A stretch of 64,000 bases of DNA, taken from positions 18,563 through 82,562 of the forward strand of contig CAICTM010000270.1 in NCBI GenBank assembly GCA_903772945.1. Direction: 5' to 3'. Position numbers and translations under genes: made by a program. A model generated the notes under the pieces. The model did no database searches. It had not been told where the DNA came from and saw only the letters and a list, made by a program, of their open reading frames with translations. Source of the DNA: Seminavis robusta. Its lineage: Eukaryota > Bacillariophyta > Bacillariophyceae > Naviculales > Naviculaceae. Within the stretch, counting starts at the first letter, position 1, and every line of letters begins with the position of its first letter. Shown piece after piece: positions 30,162 to 39,180 of this stretch.

Positions 30162-31502
30162 TCAGTCCTGCTTTTGTCTATTGGTTGTGGCACCATCAGC
30201 ATCATCTGTGGATACAGTGGTTGGTACCCCTCCAAACCCCGTGCCTTCCTCCTCCCCAATAATGTCCAACAATCGCTGTGCGACTCTTGCAATCACAAGC
30301 CGATACATTTGCCAATAAGACAAGTCCACATCAAGCTCAAGTTTTTCATAGGGAGGTGGACCTTCCGGCCTCTTGCGGATTGTGGAATGCGTCCGGGATG
30401 GTTTTTCGTGGTACAAGGGTGTGTTGATGTCATCATCCGAAGGGGTGGGTATATCATTGGATTTGGGGAGAGAGGATGGCGATGATATTGTTGTCTTGGG
30501 AGTTGACGGAGGCGTAGAGTTTGTTTCTTTGAGGGATTCTTCTTTCGAAGGATTCATGTTGTTTCCATCTTGGCTGGATTGAGATCCCAGGACCTTTTGC
30601 ATGGCTCGTTGTGTTCGCTTCTTGTTTTTCTTTCCTTCTGCTACCGCCCTGGCCAAAAGTTGGAATTCCTTTTCAATAGATTTTTGTTCTGGAGATTTCT
30701 CGTCGTCATCATCATTCTCGATATCGCCGCCCAGCTTTTCCATGGCTTTCTCCAAGTCTCCCTTTGCCGTGTCATAGCATCCCCGTAGTCGTCGAGCCTT
30801 TCCACGCTTAAAGTAGAGTTTGGCAACGCCTTGACCCTTGGTACCTTCCTCCAAGGATTCCATGCCCAATGTACAAAATACTTCTGCCTTATGGTACCAC
30901 CCCAGTTGCAATGCCGACTGAGCCAAGTTGTTCATGACGGGAAGAATGAATACTTGTAGATCGTCTACTACTTTTTGTTGTTGTTGTGTGGTATCACGGA
31001 CCACGAGACATGTCAAGTAAATGTCAATGGCTTGCTTGTATTTTCCTTCTTGGTAGAGCTGATTGCCCTGCTGTCGTTGTTTCTGTGCCCATTCAATTTT
31101 CTGTTCCAAGGACATTTTGGAGGTCAACTGCGCTGCCTGTTCCAGTTTGTTTTTCATGTCTTGCGACGACATTTCTTCGTCCGTGGCCTTGCGTGCCGAA
31201 CCATCGGGCATTCGTTTTTGCAGTTCAAAAAACTGTTTCTTTTCTGTTGTTGTTGTTGTGGTCGAACCTGCCTCTTCTTGTTGCATGAGCTCATTCAACG
31301 TCGAGTTGATGGAATCAATGACGTAAGAAGTCGTCACAAAGTCCGTGAGAGGATTCACTTCCTTGGCGCTACCGGTATTCTCGGAGCCTTTCTTCGACTG
31401 GAGCTCAGAGTCATGGCTCGATGATGCTCCATCATCCTGGTGAGAGGATGCTGATGTTGCCTCTGCTGCAGGGGCCTCGTTGGTTTCTTCCAGAGATGTC
31501 AT
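30162..31502 (-). CDS. TPR-repeat protein
   Basis: The start at 31502 is the first ATG after an unpromising in-frame leader (31712-31503) that contains an AT microsatellite. The 446-residue protein has a Ser/Glu-rich head, then three tetratricopeptide-like units. The clearest is residues 138-171 (EWAQKQRQQGNQLYQEGKYKQAIDIYL), followed by 183-216 and 225-258 (KLYFKRGKARRLRGCYDTAKGDLEKAM). The arrangement resembles the TPR part of FKBP or Hsp90 co-chaperones, but no PPIase domain is present. The second half is disordered and ends with a helix (YWQMYRLVIARVAQRLLDII). A chaperone-binding role is inference. Confidence 0.75.
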   Translation of the reverse strand: MTSLEETNEAPAAEATSASSHQDDGASSSHDSELQSKKGSENTGSAKEVNPLTDFVTTSYVIDSINSTLNELMQQEEAGSTTTTTTEKKQFFELQKRMPDGSARKATDEEMSSQDMKNKLEQAAQLTSKMSLEQKIEWAQKQRQQGNQLYQEGKYKQAIDIYLTCLVVRDTTQQQQKVVDDLQVFILPVMNNLAQSALQLGWYHKAEVFCTLGMESLEEGTKGQGVAKLYFKRGKARRLRGCYDTAKGDLEKAMEKLGGDIENDDDDEKSPEQKSIEKEFQLLARAVAEGKKNKKRTQRAMQKVLGSQSSQDGNNMNPSKEESLKETNSTPPSTPKTTISSPSSLPKSNDIPTPSDDDINTPLYHEKPSRTHSTIRKRPEGPPPYEKLELDVDLSYWQMYRLVIARVAQRLLDIIGEEEGTGFGGVPTTVSTDDADGATTNRQKQD

Positions 31503-31973
31503 GATGGCCGGTCGAAACGAAAGGATCGATCGAGGAATGTGGCGGATGATAAATAATAAATAAATAAATAAATATAAATAAATATAATTGATCGGTTGAT
31601 GGGTGGAGGCGAAGAGATTTGAAGCAGGCAGAGCTGTGAAGATTGAGTCGGGACGCCGTTTGGCTTCTCCGTAAAAGAGCAAGTGCGCGGCCCTAACCCG
31701 GTTCCGCACCAAGCCTCACCGGAAACGGAATTGAAGAGAGAAACGATTGAGAGCCATTTCAAACATGATCAACGATGATCCTCCGTCATCCAAGTCCTCT
31801 TGTAATCAATCGTACAATAGCAAGGTCGCATCTCAAGTTGCAGGACCACTTGCTACTGTAGTAGCCTAGGCTAGTTTCGTGGGTTGGATTCCGAGTAGTG
31901 TTCATGGAAAGTCCCAGTCTCTGATCCCCACACTCTCTTCATTAGCACTACAAGAGCAAAGACAAAAAGCACG
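31503..31973. promoter_or_regulatory. Divergent promoter region of the TPR and LRR genes
   Basis: Two genes point outward from this 471-base gap. It contains an AAAT microsatellite at 31551-31588, about 50 bases upstream of the TPR start. Confidence 0.45.
31551..31588. repeat. AAAT microsatellite
   Basis: Repeated TAAA/AAAT units with two TATAAA interruptions. Confidence 0.75.
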
Positions 31974-33314
31974 ATGCAAGCCGTTCCAAACGACCACGAC
32001 GACGAAACCAACAATAATGTGCTGGATGGAAACCCTCATGATACCGAAGCAGTGCTGGACATTTCGCTGTCAGAGCAAGGAGCTCGAGCCCTCTCGCGAC
32101 ACCTTCCAAATGTCGAAACGCTGTACATTCGTTCTCTAATCGATGAAGACGATGACAACAACAACCACGTCCCAATAAATAATCACAATCGGCCCGCAAT
32201 TGGCAACGTGACCGACGAACAAATTGTTTCCATGTTCTCCATTCTCGGGGATCACCAACGGCTACGTCATTTAGTACTGGACAATTTGGATGCGCTGCAG
32301 GAAGACGACCGTGTCTTTCCGCTGGAAGCTCTGACGGTGCTGGTGCAAAAAGCACGGCACTTAAAGTCCCTTCAGTTGGATATGGATGTGGCCATTTCAG
32401 GGACGCCCGTTCACGGCCGCGCTTTTCTGTTGGCGCTACGACAACATTCCTCTCTGGAAACTCTGGAACTGACTGAATTTGGAAATGCGAGGTCAACTAT
32501 TCTAGCGAGTGAATTCTCGCCTCTCATGGTGCCAAATAGGTGGAAAGAACTCTCCCTTTCCGGAGGACAACAAATCACCGATCAACAGGTCGACATTGCC
32601 ATTCTGCAATCGCAGGCTCTGACAAAATTGCTCGTCGATTCCAATGGAGACTTTCAGCGACACTTATCCCGCGTGCTGGAAGCCCTACAGAACCAACAGT
32701 GCCAGCACCTCCATGAATTGGTGGTCTTGGATGACTTGACGGAACAAACTGCCTTGGACTTTGCTTCCATGATTCGACACAATCATCGCACGCTACAATA
32801 CTTGTTTCTATCGCTGGGTATTCAGTCGCGATATGGAACGCTCATTACAGAGGCATTGCTTCACAACAACCATATTCACTCCATACGGTTTGTCATGTCA
32901 GGAGAACGCAATGGAGACGCCACAGCATTGGTACATCACTTGAGACACAACAGAACTCTCAAACGAATACATATCCACTTTCAGGGATTGTTCAGTCAAG
33001 ATCGAGTCAACGAAGTCTTTTTGAAACCATTCTTGGATATACTACGAGAAGACAACTACACATTGGAAAGAATCAAACTCGACAAGTGTCATTCCGCGTT
33101 CAGTCTGTCAAGAGAAGTTGAGTTCTTTTTGCAATTGAACCGGGCCGGTCGAAATGAACTATTGGAAAGCACAATCAATAGCAATATCAATAATACAAGG
33201 ACGGATGTGGTGCGAAGATTGTGGGCCAACAAAATCATTCAGCACAGATCAAATGTGAATGTTGTATTCTACTTTTTGTTGCAGAATCCATCCTTTCTTC
33301 CTGCTACAGTATGA
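31974..33314 (+). CDS. Leucine-rich-repeat protein (RNase-inhibitor type)
   Basis: A 446-residue intronless protein with irregular 25-30-residue repeats of the LxxLxL type. Examples are LRHLVLDNLDAL, LKSLQLDMDV, LETLELTEFG and LQYLFLSLGI. The C-terminal motif with LNRAGRNELLE is common to a large diatom LRR family, in which the ligand and role are unknown. The head is rich in Asp and Asn. There is no signal peptide or membrane segment, so it is probably intracellular. The gene at 48140-49837 is of the same general kind. Confidence 0.72.
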   Translation: MQAVPNDHDDETNNNVLDGNPHDTEAVLDISLSEQGARALSRHLPNVETLYIRSLIDEDDDNNNHVPINNHNRPAIGNVTDEQIVSMFSILGDHQRLRHLVLDNLDALQEDDRVFPLEALTVLVQKARHLKSLQLDMDVAISGTPVHGRAFLLALRQHSSLETLELTEFGNARSTILASEFSPLMVPNRWKELSLSGGQQITDQQVDIAILQSQALTKLLVDSNGDFQRHLSRVLEALQNQQCQHLHELVVLDDLTEQTALDFASMIRHNHRTLQYLFLSLGIQSRYGTLITEALLHNNHIHSIRFVMSGERNGDATALVHHLRHNRTLKRIHIHFQGLFSQDRVNEVFLKPFLDILREDNYTLERIKLDKCHSAFSLSREVEFFLQLNRAGRNELLESTINSNINNTRTDVVRRLWANKIIQHRSNVNVVFYFLLQNPSFLPATV

Positions 33315-34718
33315 ATAACCTGCTACACAACGGAGGAAGGAGGGGTGAAACCATGGCTGGTTTTGGATTGACTTTGTTAGGGAACAAGCAAACAAGGCAG
33401 AGAAGCTTACCGGTATGCATTCAAGTCCAGCCAGCAAGAGTTTCATGATCAAAACTGATGTACACATGCCACATCTATACAAAGTGGCACACAGTACGTA
33501 CAATCATATATTATATTATTATGGGGAAAAGGTAATCCACAATCAATCAATTATTCTTTTCCAGCCGGACTTGAAAACTGTAACTTTTCTAGGTGCAGCT
33601 CCATGAAAAGAGATGGATATTAGTACCAGACACATCTAACTAAGGCATCGGTTTGGGGTCTAGAAACATACTCTGTAGACTTCCACTCTTGCGAAGAAGG
33701 CGACACGAAAAAGAGACAAACTTCCGAAACAGCATACATGTACCGGTACCTGGCGCGGCATAGTTTGTTCTAGGTGCTCTAGAGCCAGCCGGGGACTGGT
33801 CCCCGCACCAATGAAGGAACGAAGTGCTTACACAACTTCTCGCTCGGCTAACGACTAGCTGAGCTCAAAGACCTGAGGTTACGGCGGGCTGCATCACGGA
33901 GGGAGTACGTGTACAGTAGAAAGAAAGCAGGCGTGTGGGACCTTCGTTACACGACAACTCCAAGAAGAGAACTGTCAAGAGGTGTCGCTAACCCATCTGT
34001 TGCAAGCTCACGTGTTACTAGAAACTCTCTTTGGTATCCAGAAGCAAACATCCACAAGTCTCCACATTCATCCAATGAAACACTCCAGCCCCGAAGAAAG
34101 GGCCACGGTGGCGCAATGTGGAGCATGCTGACGAAAGCACATCTCAAGCCAAAAATCTCGCGTGAACGAGGATCTCGACTCCCACGGCGGAAAACAGCTG
34201 CAAAAGCTGCTGTCCAAGCAGACATGGTTGAAGTGCGTGGGAACGGGTATCGAGTTCGCAGCAAAGAACACGCATAGTGACATCGGCTTCAACTCGTCGT
34301 ATCCGACACCCGACGAACTTGAGCCATGAGAACGCTTGCTCATCCATTCTTCTGCCAAGAAAGTGGATGATACCCTTCTTTCTCGCCAGAGATCCATTGG
34401 CATAGCAGACACCACATTCTTTAGAGAAGACGCAAGGTAGCGTATCAAGTTCCGTTTGCAGAGAAGACTGATCCAGTTCTCATTCTTTGGTGGGTGATTG
34501 CAATCTTGTTGTTTCCTCTCTCGAAAGATACCGCAGCGGCCTCATAAAAGCATTCTTTGTTTTCTATTGAACTGCCAAGTGTAAGTTGTTATGGAGATTA
34601 ATTAACCAGTATGGTCGATCCTTGCTTGGGCTTGTTGTGCTGACTCTCTCTTGTCTCCCTTTTGTTTCTCATATTATGACATTCACAGAACATTCATATC
34701 ATTACTATCTACATCATT
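33315..34718. other. Gene-poor region
   Basis: About 1.4 kb without a supported gene. Overlapping frames of 122 and 126 codons at 33909-34448 on opposite strands have no recognised family. They may be remnants of a mobile element, but I see no terminal repeats. Confidence 0.4.
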
Positions 34719-35117
34719 ATGAGTTGGAGAAAACTGGTTCCACACATCTACTCTGCCGCGAAGGTGACAGCAACGGGCGCATCCATCACGTTGGGTAGCA
34801 CTGTGTTCTCCTGTTATCTGGCACTACAAATCGAAGCCGCCAGTCACAGAACGATCTTTGCCTTCTTTCCCCATTGGTACGCCAATGTGGAATATGCCAA
34901 TGGCATTGACCCTGATCTCTTGGCTTCTGTTCGAATGCAAGCAAGGCTGCAGCAGCAAGAACAAGTAAAGAGAGCACTTTTACAGCCTCAGCAATCTACG
35001 CTCAAGAATCAGGAAGATGACACAACAACAAAGACAATCTTCACGGTAGAAGGCCTTGTGGAACCCATGGTCAAACAAGTACAACTGGATCTGAGTGCTT
35101 GTGCCATGACCGCATAG
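34719..35117 (+). CDS. Small unknown protein with one hydrophobic segment
   Basis: A 132-residue frame from ATG to stop. Residues about 18-40 are hydrophobic (GASITLGSTVFSCYLALQI), followed by a polar, Gln-rich middle part. It could be a small membrane or exported protein. No family is recognised, and the flanks give no context. Confidence 0.35.
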   Translation: MSWRKLVPHIYSAAKVTATGASITLGSTVFSCYLALQIEAASHRTIFAFFPHWYANVEYANGIDPDLLASVRMQARLQQQEQVKRALLQPQQSTLKNQEDDTTTKTIFTVEGLVEPMVKQVQLDLSACAMTA

Positions 35118-35876
35118 ACACATCAATCATCTCAAGGAACGCAGATGAAGATACTAGTAGTGGTGAAAAAGTCATTGCGGCGGCAGCTTCCTAGCGAGGC
35201 GAAACTGAGTGGAGCATGCATATCAATTGTACAGTACAGACATTTTCTGTGTGAAAAACAAAAAAATTCTTCAAGGGCATTTCTGCACACGGCAGCAACA
35301 ATACGCAGGTAGACAGCCCCAAAGGTTTCCATGACAAATTATTGAAGGATTGCATCATGGATGCAATTGACAGGCATCCTGTCATCGCAAAGAGCGATTT
35401 ACTGCTAGGAGATCAGGCTATCCCCGTGTTGCGCACGATAATGAAACCAACTTGACCTGTAATAGCAAAACTTTTTGAAAGACCTCGTGGATTCATTAAA
35501 TTCTGTGCTTGGCAGAATCACTGAAAAAGCTGCTACCATGCTCCATTGCAAGGGAGACACGGCGGTTTCTGTCTGTGAGGTACTTGGCTTCGCCTCTTGA
35601 TCACTTATCAGCTGGGTAGAGCAAAAGTGGTCGTTGCAGCTCTTGCATTGCAGTGCTGCAATTTAATTCCAACCAGTTGCGCTCGGTGAAGGAACGGGGG
35701 CATGCACATCGCTGTACAGTACGGTATCTGGAGCGTACTCACAGTTTCCCGAGAAAGCAGTCGGAAATGACCTATTTGAGATGTAAATAACCGGCTCAAG
35801 TGTCACCACTGCATGAAAAGTGCACCAAATATGTTGCAGCACATTCAGCTGGTCGATGAAGCAAAGCAGGAGTTAT
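35118..35876. other. Intergenic region
   Basis: No supported gene. The AGTACGGTAC-type sites seen elsewhere occur at about 35713-35724. Confidence 0.4.
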
Positions 35877-35877
35877 T

Positions 35878-36416
35878 GAGCTCGTCCAAACCCCAGCACC
35901 TTGTCTCCCACGGTGCCAGTTGGCGAGCCCAGCACCACTCCCACCACCCTGTCCCCCACAACTCTTGTTCCCACAACCCAGAGTCCCACAACTGAAGCAC
36001 CCAGCACCGCTGGTCCCTCAACTGAGAGTCCTAGCACCGGTACTCCCTCAACCGAGAGTCCCTCAGCGGGAATTCCAACAACCGTTGGCCCCACTACGGC
36101 GAGCCCGGGCACAGGGATCCCCACAACTGTAAGCCCAAGCACGGGAGGCCCCATGACTGTTGGCCCCAGCACGGCAGGTCCAACGACTGCTGCTCCCAGG
36201 ACGGGAATTCCCACCACACTCTCCCCAACCACTGTGAGCTCCAGCACCTCGGGACCAACCACCGTGAGCCCCAGCACAGGAACGCCCAGTACCTTGTCGC
36301 CCAGTACATCAAGCCCGACTACTGTCGGCCCAAGTACATTGAGCCCCAGCACCGGAAATCCAACCGATTGCCATTGCCCAGCTTTCGAGAACTCCTGGTC
36401 CCACTTGATCCTCTGA
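35878..36416 (+). CDS. Thr/Ser/Pro tandem-repeat protein or 3' exon
   Basis: The frame opens just after a TGA near 35875 and runs to a stop at 36414-36416 without a good early ATG. A TTGAG before CTCGTCC could be a splice acceptor, so this may be a 3' exon. About 150 residues are tandem PST/PTT units of 4-5 residues (such as SPTTxAPSTxGPST), ending with CHCPAFENSWSH. That composition fits a heavily O-glycosylated mucin-like cell-surface or wall protein. The opposite strand is also open for 235 codons and would give a hydrophobic VVG/VLG repeat. I prefer the plus strand because Thr/Pro repeats are common in diatom surface proteins, but this is not proven. Confidence 0.4.
35890..36366. repeat. 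Degenerate 12- to 15-base tandem repeat array
   Basis: Repeats of CCCAGCACC-NNN and CCCACAACT-NNN units, kept in a multiple of three over about 480 bases. Both strands are free of stops in at least one frame throughout. Confidence 0.8.
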
Positions 36417-36857
36417 AACTCGTGCGTCTCTTTCGGTCTTTCCAAGTAGATTGAAACTAGAATCTTTAGCCGGAAACCCCTACTAGCTAGGAATCCTACC
36501 AGCAAAACAGAGCAGTTGCAGTCCCAGACAACTTGCGTGCAATCAACTTCAAGACCGACGTCCCCGCCAAAATCACACAAAAAGTCAACAGAGTTCGAAA
36601 GGCAATGCCCGATCCAGCGATGATTTGCTTTGGGTTCAGGCCAACCACACCGTGGAAACTTGCCACCTCCAACACCGGTACCATGATCCCGGGTTTCTCA
36701 GAAAGGAAATCATGTCAGGTGGAAATACAACGTGACGGCGGTGCTGCTTGTGCGCAACATACCCCTGTTCGTATCGGTATCGGTCCAGCGTATTTGACGA
36801 GTCACCCTCCCTGCCTTTGCACACAACTACATTGAGTTTCTATAACATTCTAGCTAG
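36417..36857. other. Intergenic or unresolved region
   Basis: Short open frames exist on both strands (a 100-codon plus frame at 36533-36835 and a 62-codon minus frame at 36496-36684). Neither has a recognised domain. CTAGCTAGGAATCC-like and CTAGCTAGCTAG palindromes occur at about 36484 and 36852. Confidence 0.35.
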
Positions 36858-37302
36858 CTAGACCAATTCTTTTGTTTCCAAAGTTCGCGACCACGGGCCC
36901 AGAGGGGGACATTTCAAAGCCCGAAATGGCGGTTGCCATTCCTGGAGGCCTTGGCCGACCGGCAACAAGAGATAAGAAAAAAAGAGCAGAAAGGACAGCC
37001 ACAGCAGCAGCAATGCCGCCATCACCCACGGACGACGTTCTCTTGCTGCCATAGCTGCTGCCAGAATGGTGATAGTTGCTGTTGCCGGAGTGGTAGTAGG
37101 AACCATGTCGCCTTCCAGATTGGACATATACATGTAGGCCTCGAGCTCGAAGTTCTTTTGGACAGCAGCGGTGGAAGAGCAGCAGTTCTCGCCGATGGAG
37201 ATAGAGTGGCCATTTTCCTCACAGATGTAGATATAGGAAGAGTAGAGTTTGCGTGTGTGGAGCTCGACTTTTTGTACCGTGGCGTCGTGGGCTGCCACCA
37301 AC
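36858..37302 (-). CDS. Possible 3' exon of a small membrane protein
   Basis: A minus-strand frame of about 147 codons follows a good splice-acceptor sequence (TTGCTTTCAG ending near 37303). It starts with a Cys-containing polar part (YIYICEENG...GENCCSS) and has two hydrophobic stretches near the end (ATITILAAAMAA and AALLLLWLSFLLFFSYLLL). No 5' exon in a compatible phase was found, so the gene is incomplete as described. Family unknown. Confidence 0.35.
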
Positions 37303-37633
37303 CTGAAAGCAAATCAGACCAAGATCACGGAGGCACTACGGTAGAATACGGTAAAGCTAAAGGTAGCTTGCTGCATGCATACTGCTACTTTGCCTGCAGC
37401 ACCTTTAATAAACCTGGGGTGGCAGATCCAGCCTGAGACAAGCCATGATAGTTGGAATTGAAATTTTCGTACTGCGTAGAAGTGGTACCAGTACACTACG
37501 TACCGTACGACAAGTGGTGCACCGAAATTTTCACTCAGAAGATCTTTTCTTTCTATGGTCTAGGATGCTCCTCGTTCCATTTTTCAGTAGCAGTTATCAA
37601 GCACATCCTGCAGAGGGTTCTGCCCTTGTCAAA

Positions 37634-38478
37634 ATGTCGGAGGATTGTGACGAAAAGGTTCCAACCCAACCTGATAGCAGTCATCAGAGGAGCCTGATGT
37701 CACCATAATTGCGGGTGGACAAGAATACCGTGAGTACCGACAGACCCTTCGCTGCTGGAGTGGTTATTTTGGTGCTGCATTCAGAAGTGGAATGAAGGAA
37801 ACAGCCACAAAACAGTTTGAGTTCCCTGACAGAAAACCAGAAGACTGGGAACTTATTGCTTCGATGGTTGCCCCTTTTCCGAAAGCACAAATTACCAAGG
37901 ACAATGTCTCTACAGCTCTCTCGTGGTTCGATGAACTTTGCAGTGCCAGAGGCCTGGAAATATGTGATAAGGTTTTTTGCGAGGATGTCATATGGGTGTT
38001 GCTGACAGATACAAAATCTGAACCACTTTTGTCGTCTGAGTCAGAGCTGGAGGCAATGCGCTCGGAGCGGGCCCAAGTGTTGGAGAAGCTTCAGACAAGC
38101 TTCACTTTCAGCTTGACGCGTTCCAAAGGGGCTTGTTTTGCTATTCTTCACCGTTGCCTGGAAGATGCCCCTTACCTTTTTGGAATGGAAGAGGTCAACA
38201 TCTTGGTAGCGTTTCTGGCAAAGCATGACGAGTGCAAGGAACAGCTTTGGGAGTGCCTCAAGGAGTATGTGCCCTCCACTGTATCAAACTGGCAGTTTGA
38301 AGAACTCCTTGGACAGGATCTATTTCCAGCTTTACTCCACGGCGAAATGGCCCTGCATGACCAGGAAGCTCGATTCAAGCGTCAAGTTGCCAAGGTTGCT
38401 GATGGGCTGTCCTCCTATGCCAGGAGCCAGCTTGGACAGGATGATTACATTTGCCGAAACTTGTTTTCGCAAAACTAG
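37634..38478 (+). pseudogene. BTB/POZ-domain protein with a frameshift near the N-terminus
   Basis: From about 37696 the frame reads a typical BTB opening (PDVTIIAGGQEYREYRQTL, then RCWSGYFGAAFRSGMKE) and continues for 260 codons to a stop at 38476. That frame has a TAG at 37675 and no ATG before residue Met37792, which is already inside the BTB fold. The likely start, MSEDCDEKVPTQ at 37634, is in another frame that must shift near 37675 to join it. There is no room for an intron. Either the gene is broken or one base is wrong in the sequence. BTB domains mediate dimerisation and cullin-3 binding; the rest of the protein is helical and unassigned. Confidence 0.65.
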
Positions 38479-39180
38479 CAGCACAGAGCACAGATCATGT
38501 TCCTATCGGAGGGAGATTTTCGGTTTGGCAATAACATTATAGTCCATACGTCAATGCTAGCTCGATTTCGAGTAGGTAGCTTGTGCACTTAGTTTGTGTA
38601 TTGACCGATCGAGGGCGACACGAAGCTAGAATAATGCAATCTTCCCATGGCTCAGCGCTCCGTACCGTACCGGTACCGGTTGCATTGGCTTACCTTGTAC
38701 TGGTACCGGTGTACCGATACCGCACTGGTACGTACCAGGACGTACAGTACCGTACAGCACTACATGACATTGTATTATGTATTATACCTGTACACTTAAT
38801 ATTATTAAAGGCTTTCTGCCAAGGTGAAATACCTGATAACGCTTCATGCATTGACACGTGAGGGGAAGAGTGCAAGGCTTTAACAGAAGAAGAACTTGTG
38901 AGCTTCTTCTTCGGCGAGGGGAACTTCGGCTGCTGCTCACGAAATGGCGGAGGGAGCTCACATTTTCGCTAAAACTCGAGAAATTTCAATCTAGCCGGCG
39001 CTTCTGGGTTTGCTTCTGGGAATCCTTTTTGCTTCTTCCCACCACTTCGTTCTTCCTTCCCTTCGACGTGGCCAGATAAAGGCGATGATGACACGTAGCC
39101 TAATGAGATACCACCGCATGAGTGGGGTAGAATCGAAGTTCCAAAATGATTCCATCTTGATATCTTGATGCGGCGAAACC
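38479..39180. other. Intergenic region with a dense GTACCGGTAC cluster
   Basis: No gene is supported. 38660-38757 contains about a dozen overlapping GTACC and GGTAC words, several as perfect palindromes. The rest is the promoter side of the antiporter gene. Confidence 0.5.

Noticed and set aside
33909-34448. Overlapping plus and minus frames of 122 and 126 codons
   Set aside because: Both strands are equally open, neither has a motif, and no terminal repeats mark a mobile element.
36533-36835. 100-codon plus-strand frame after the repeat array
   Set aside because: No family, no splice link to the repeat frame, and no better start than chance.
36933-37436. 167-codon plus-strand frame
   Set aside because: It is antisense to a minus frame with a proper splice acceptor and membrane spans, which I preferred.
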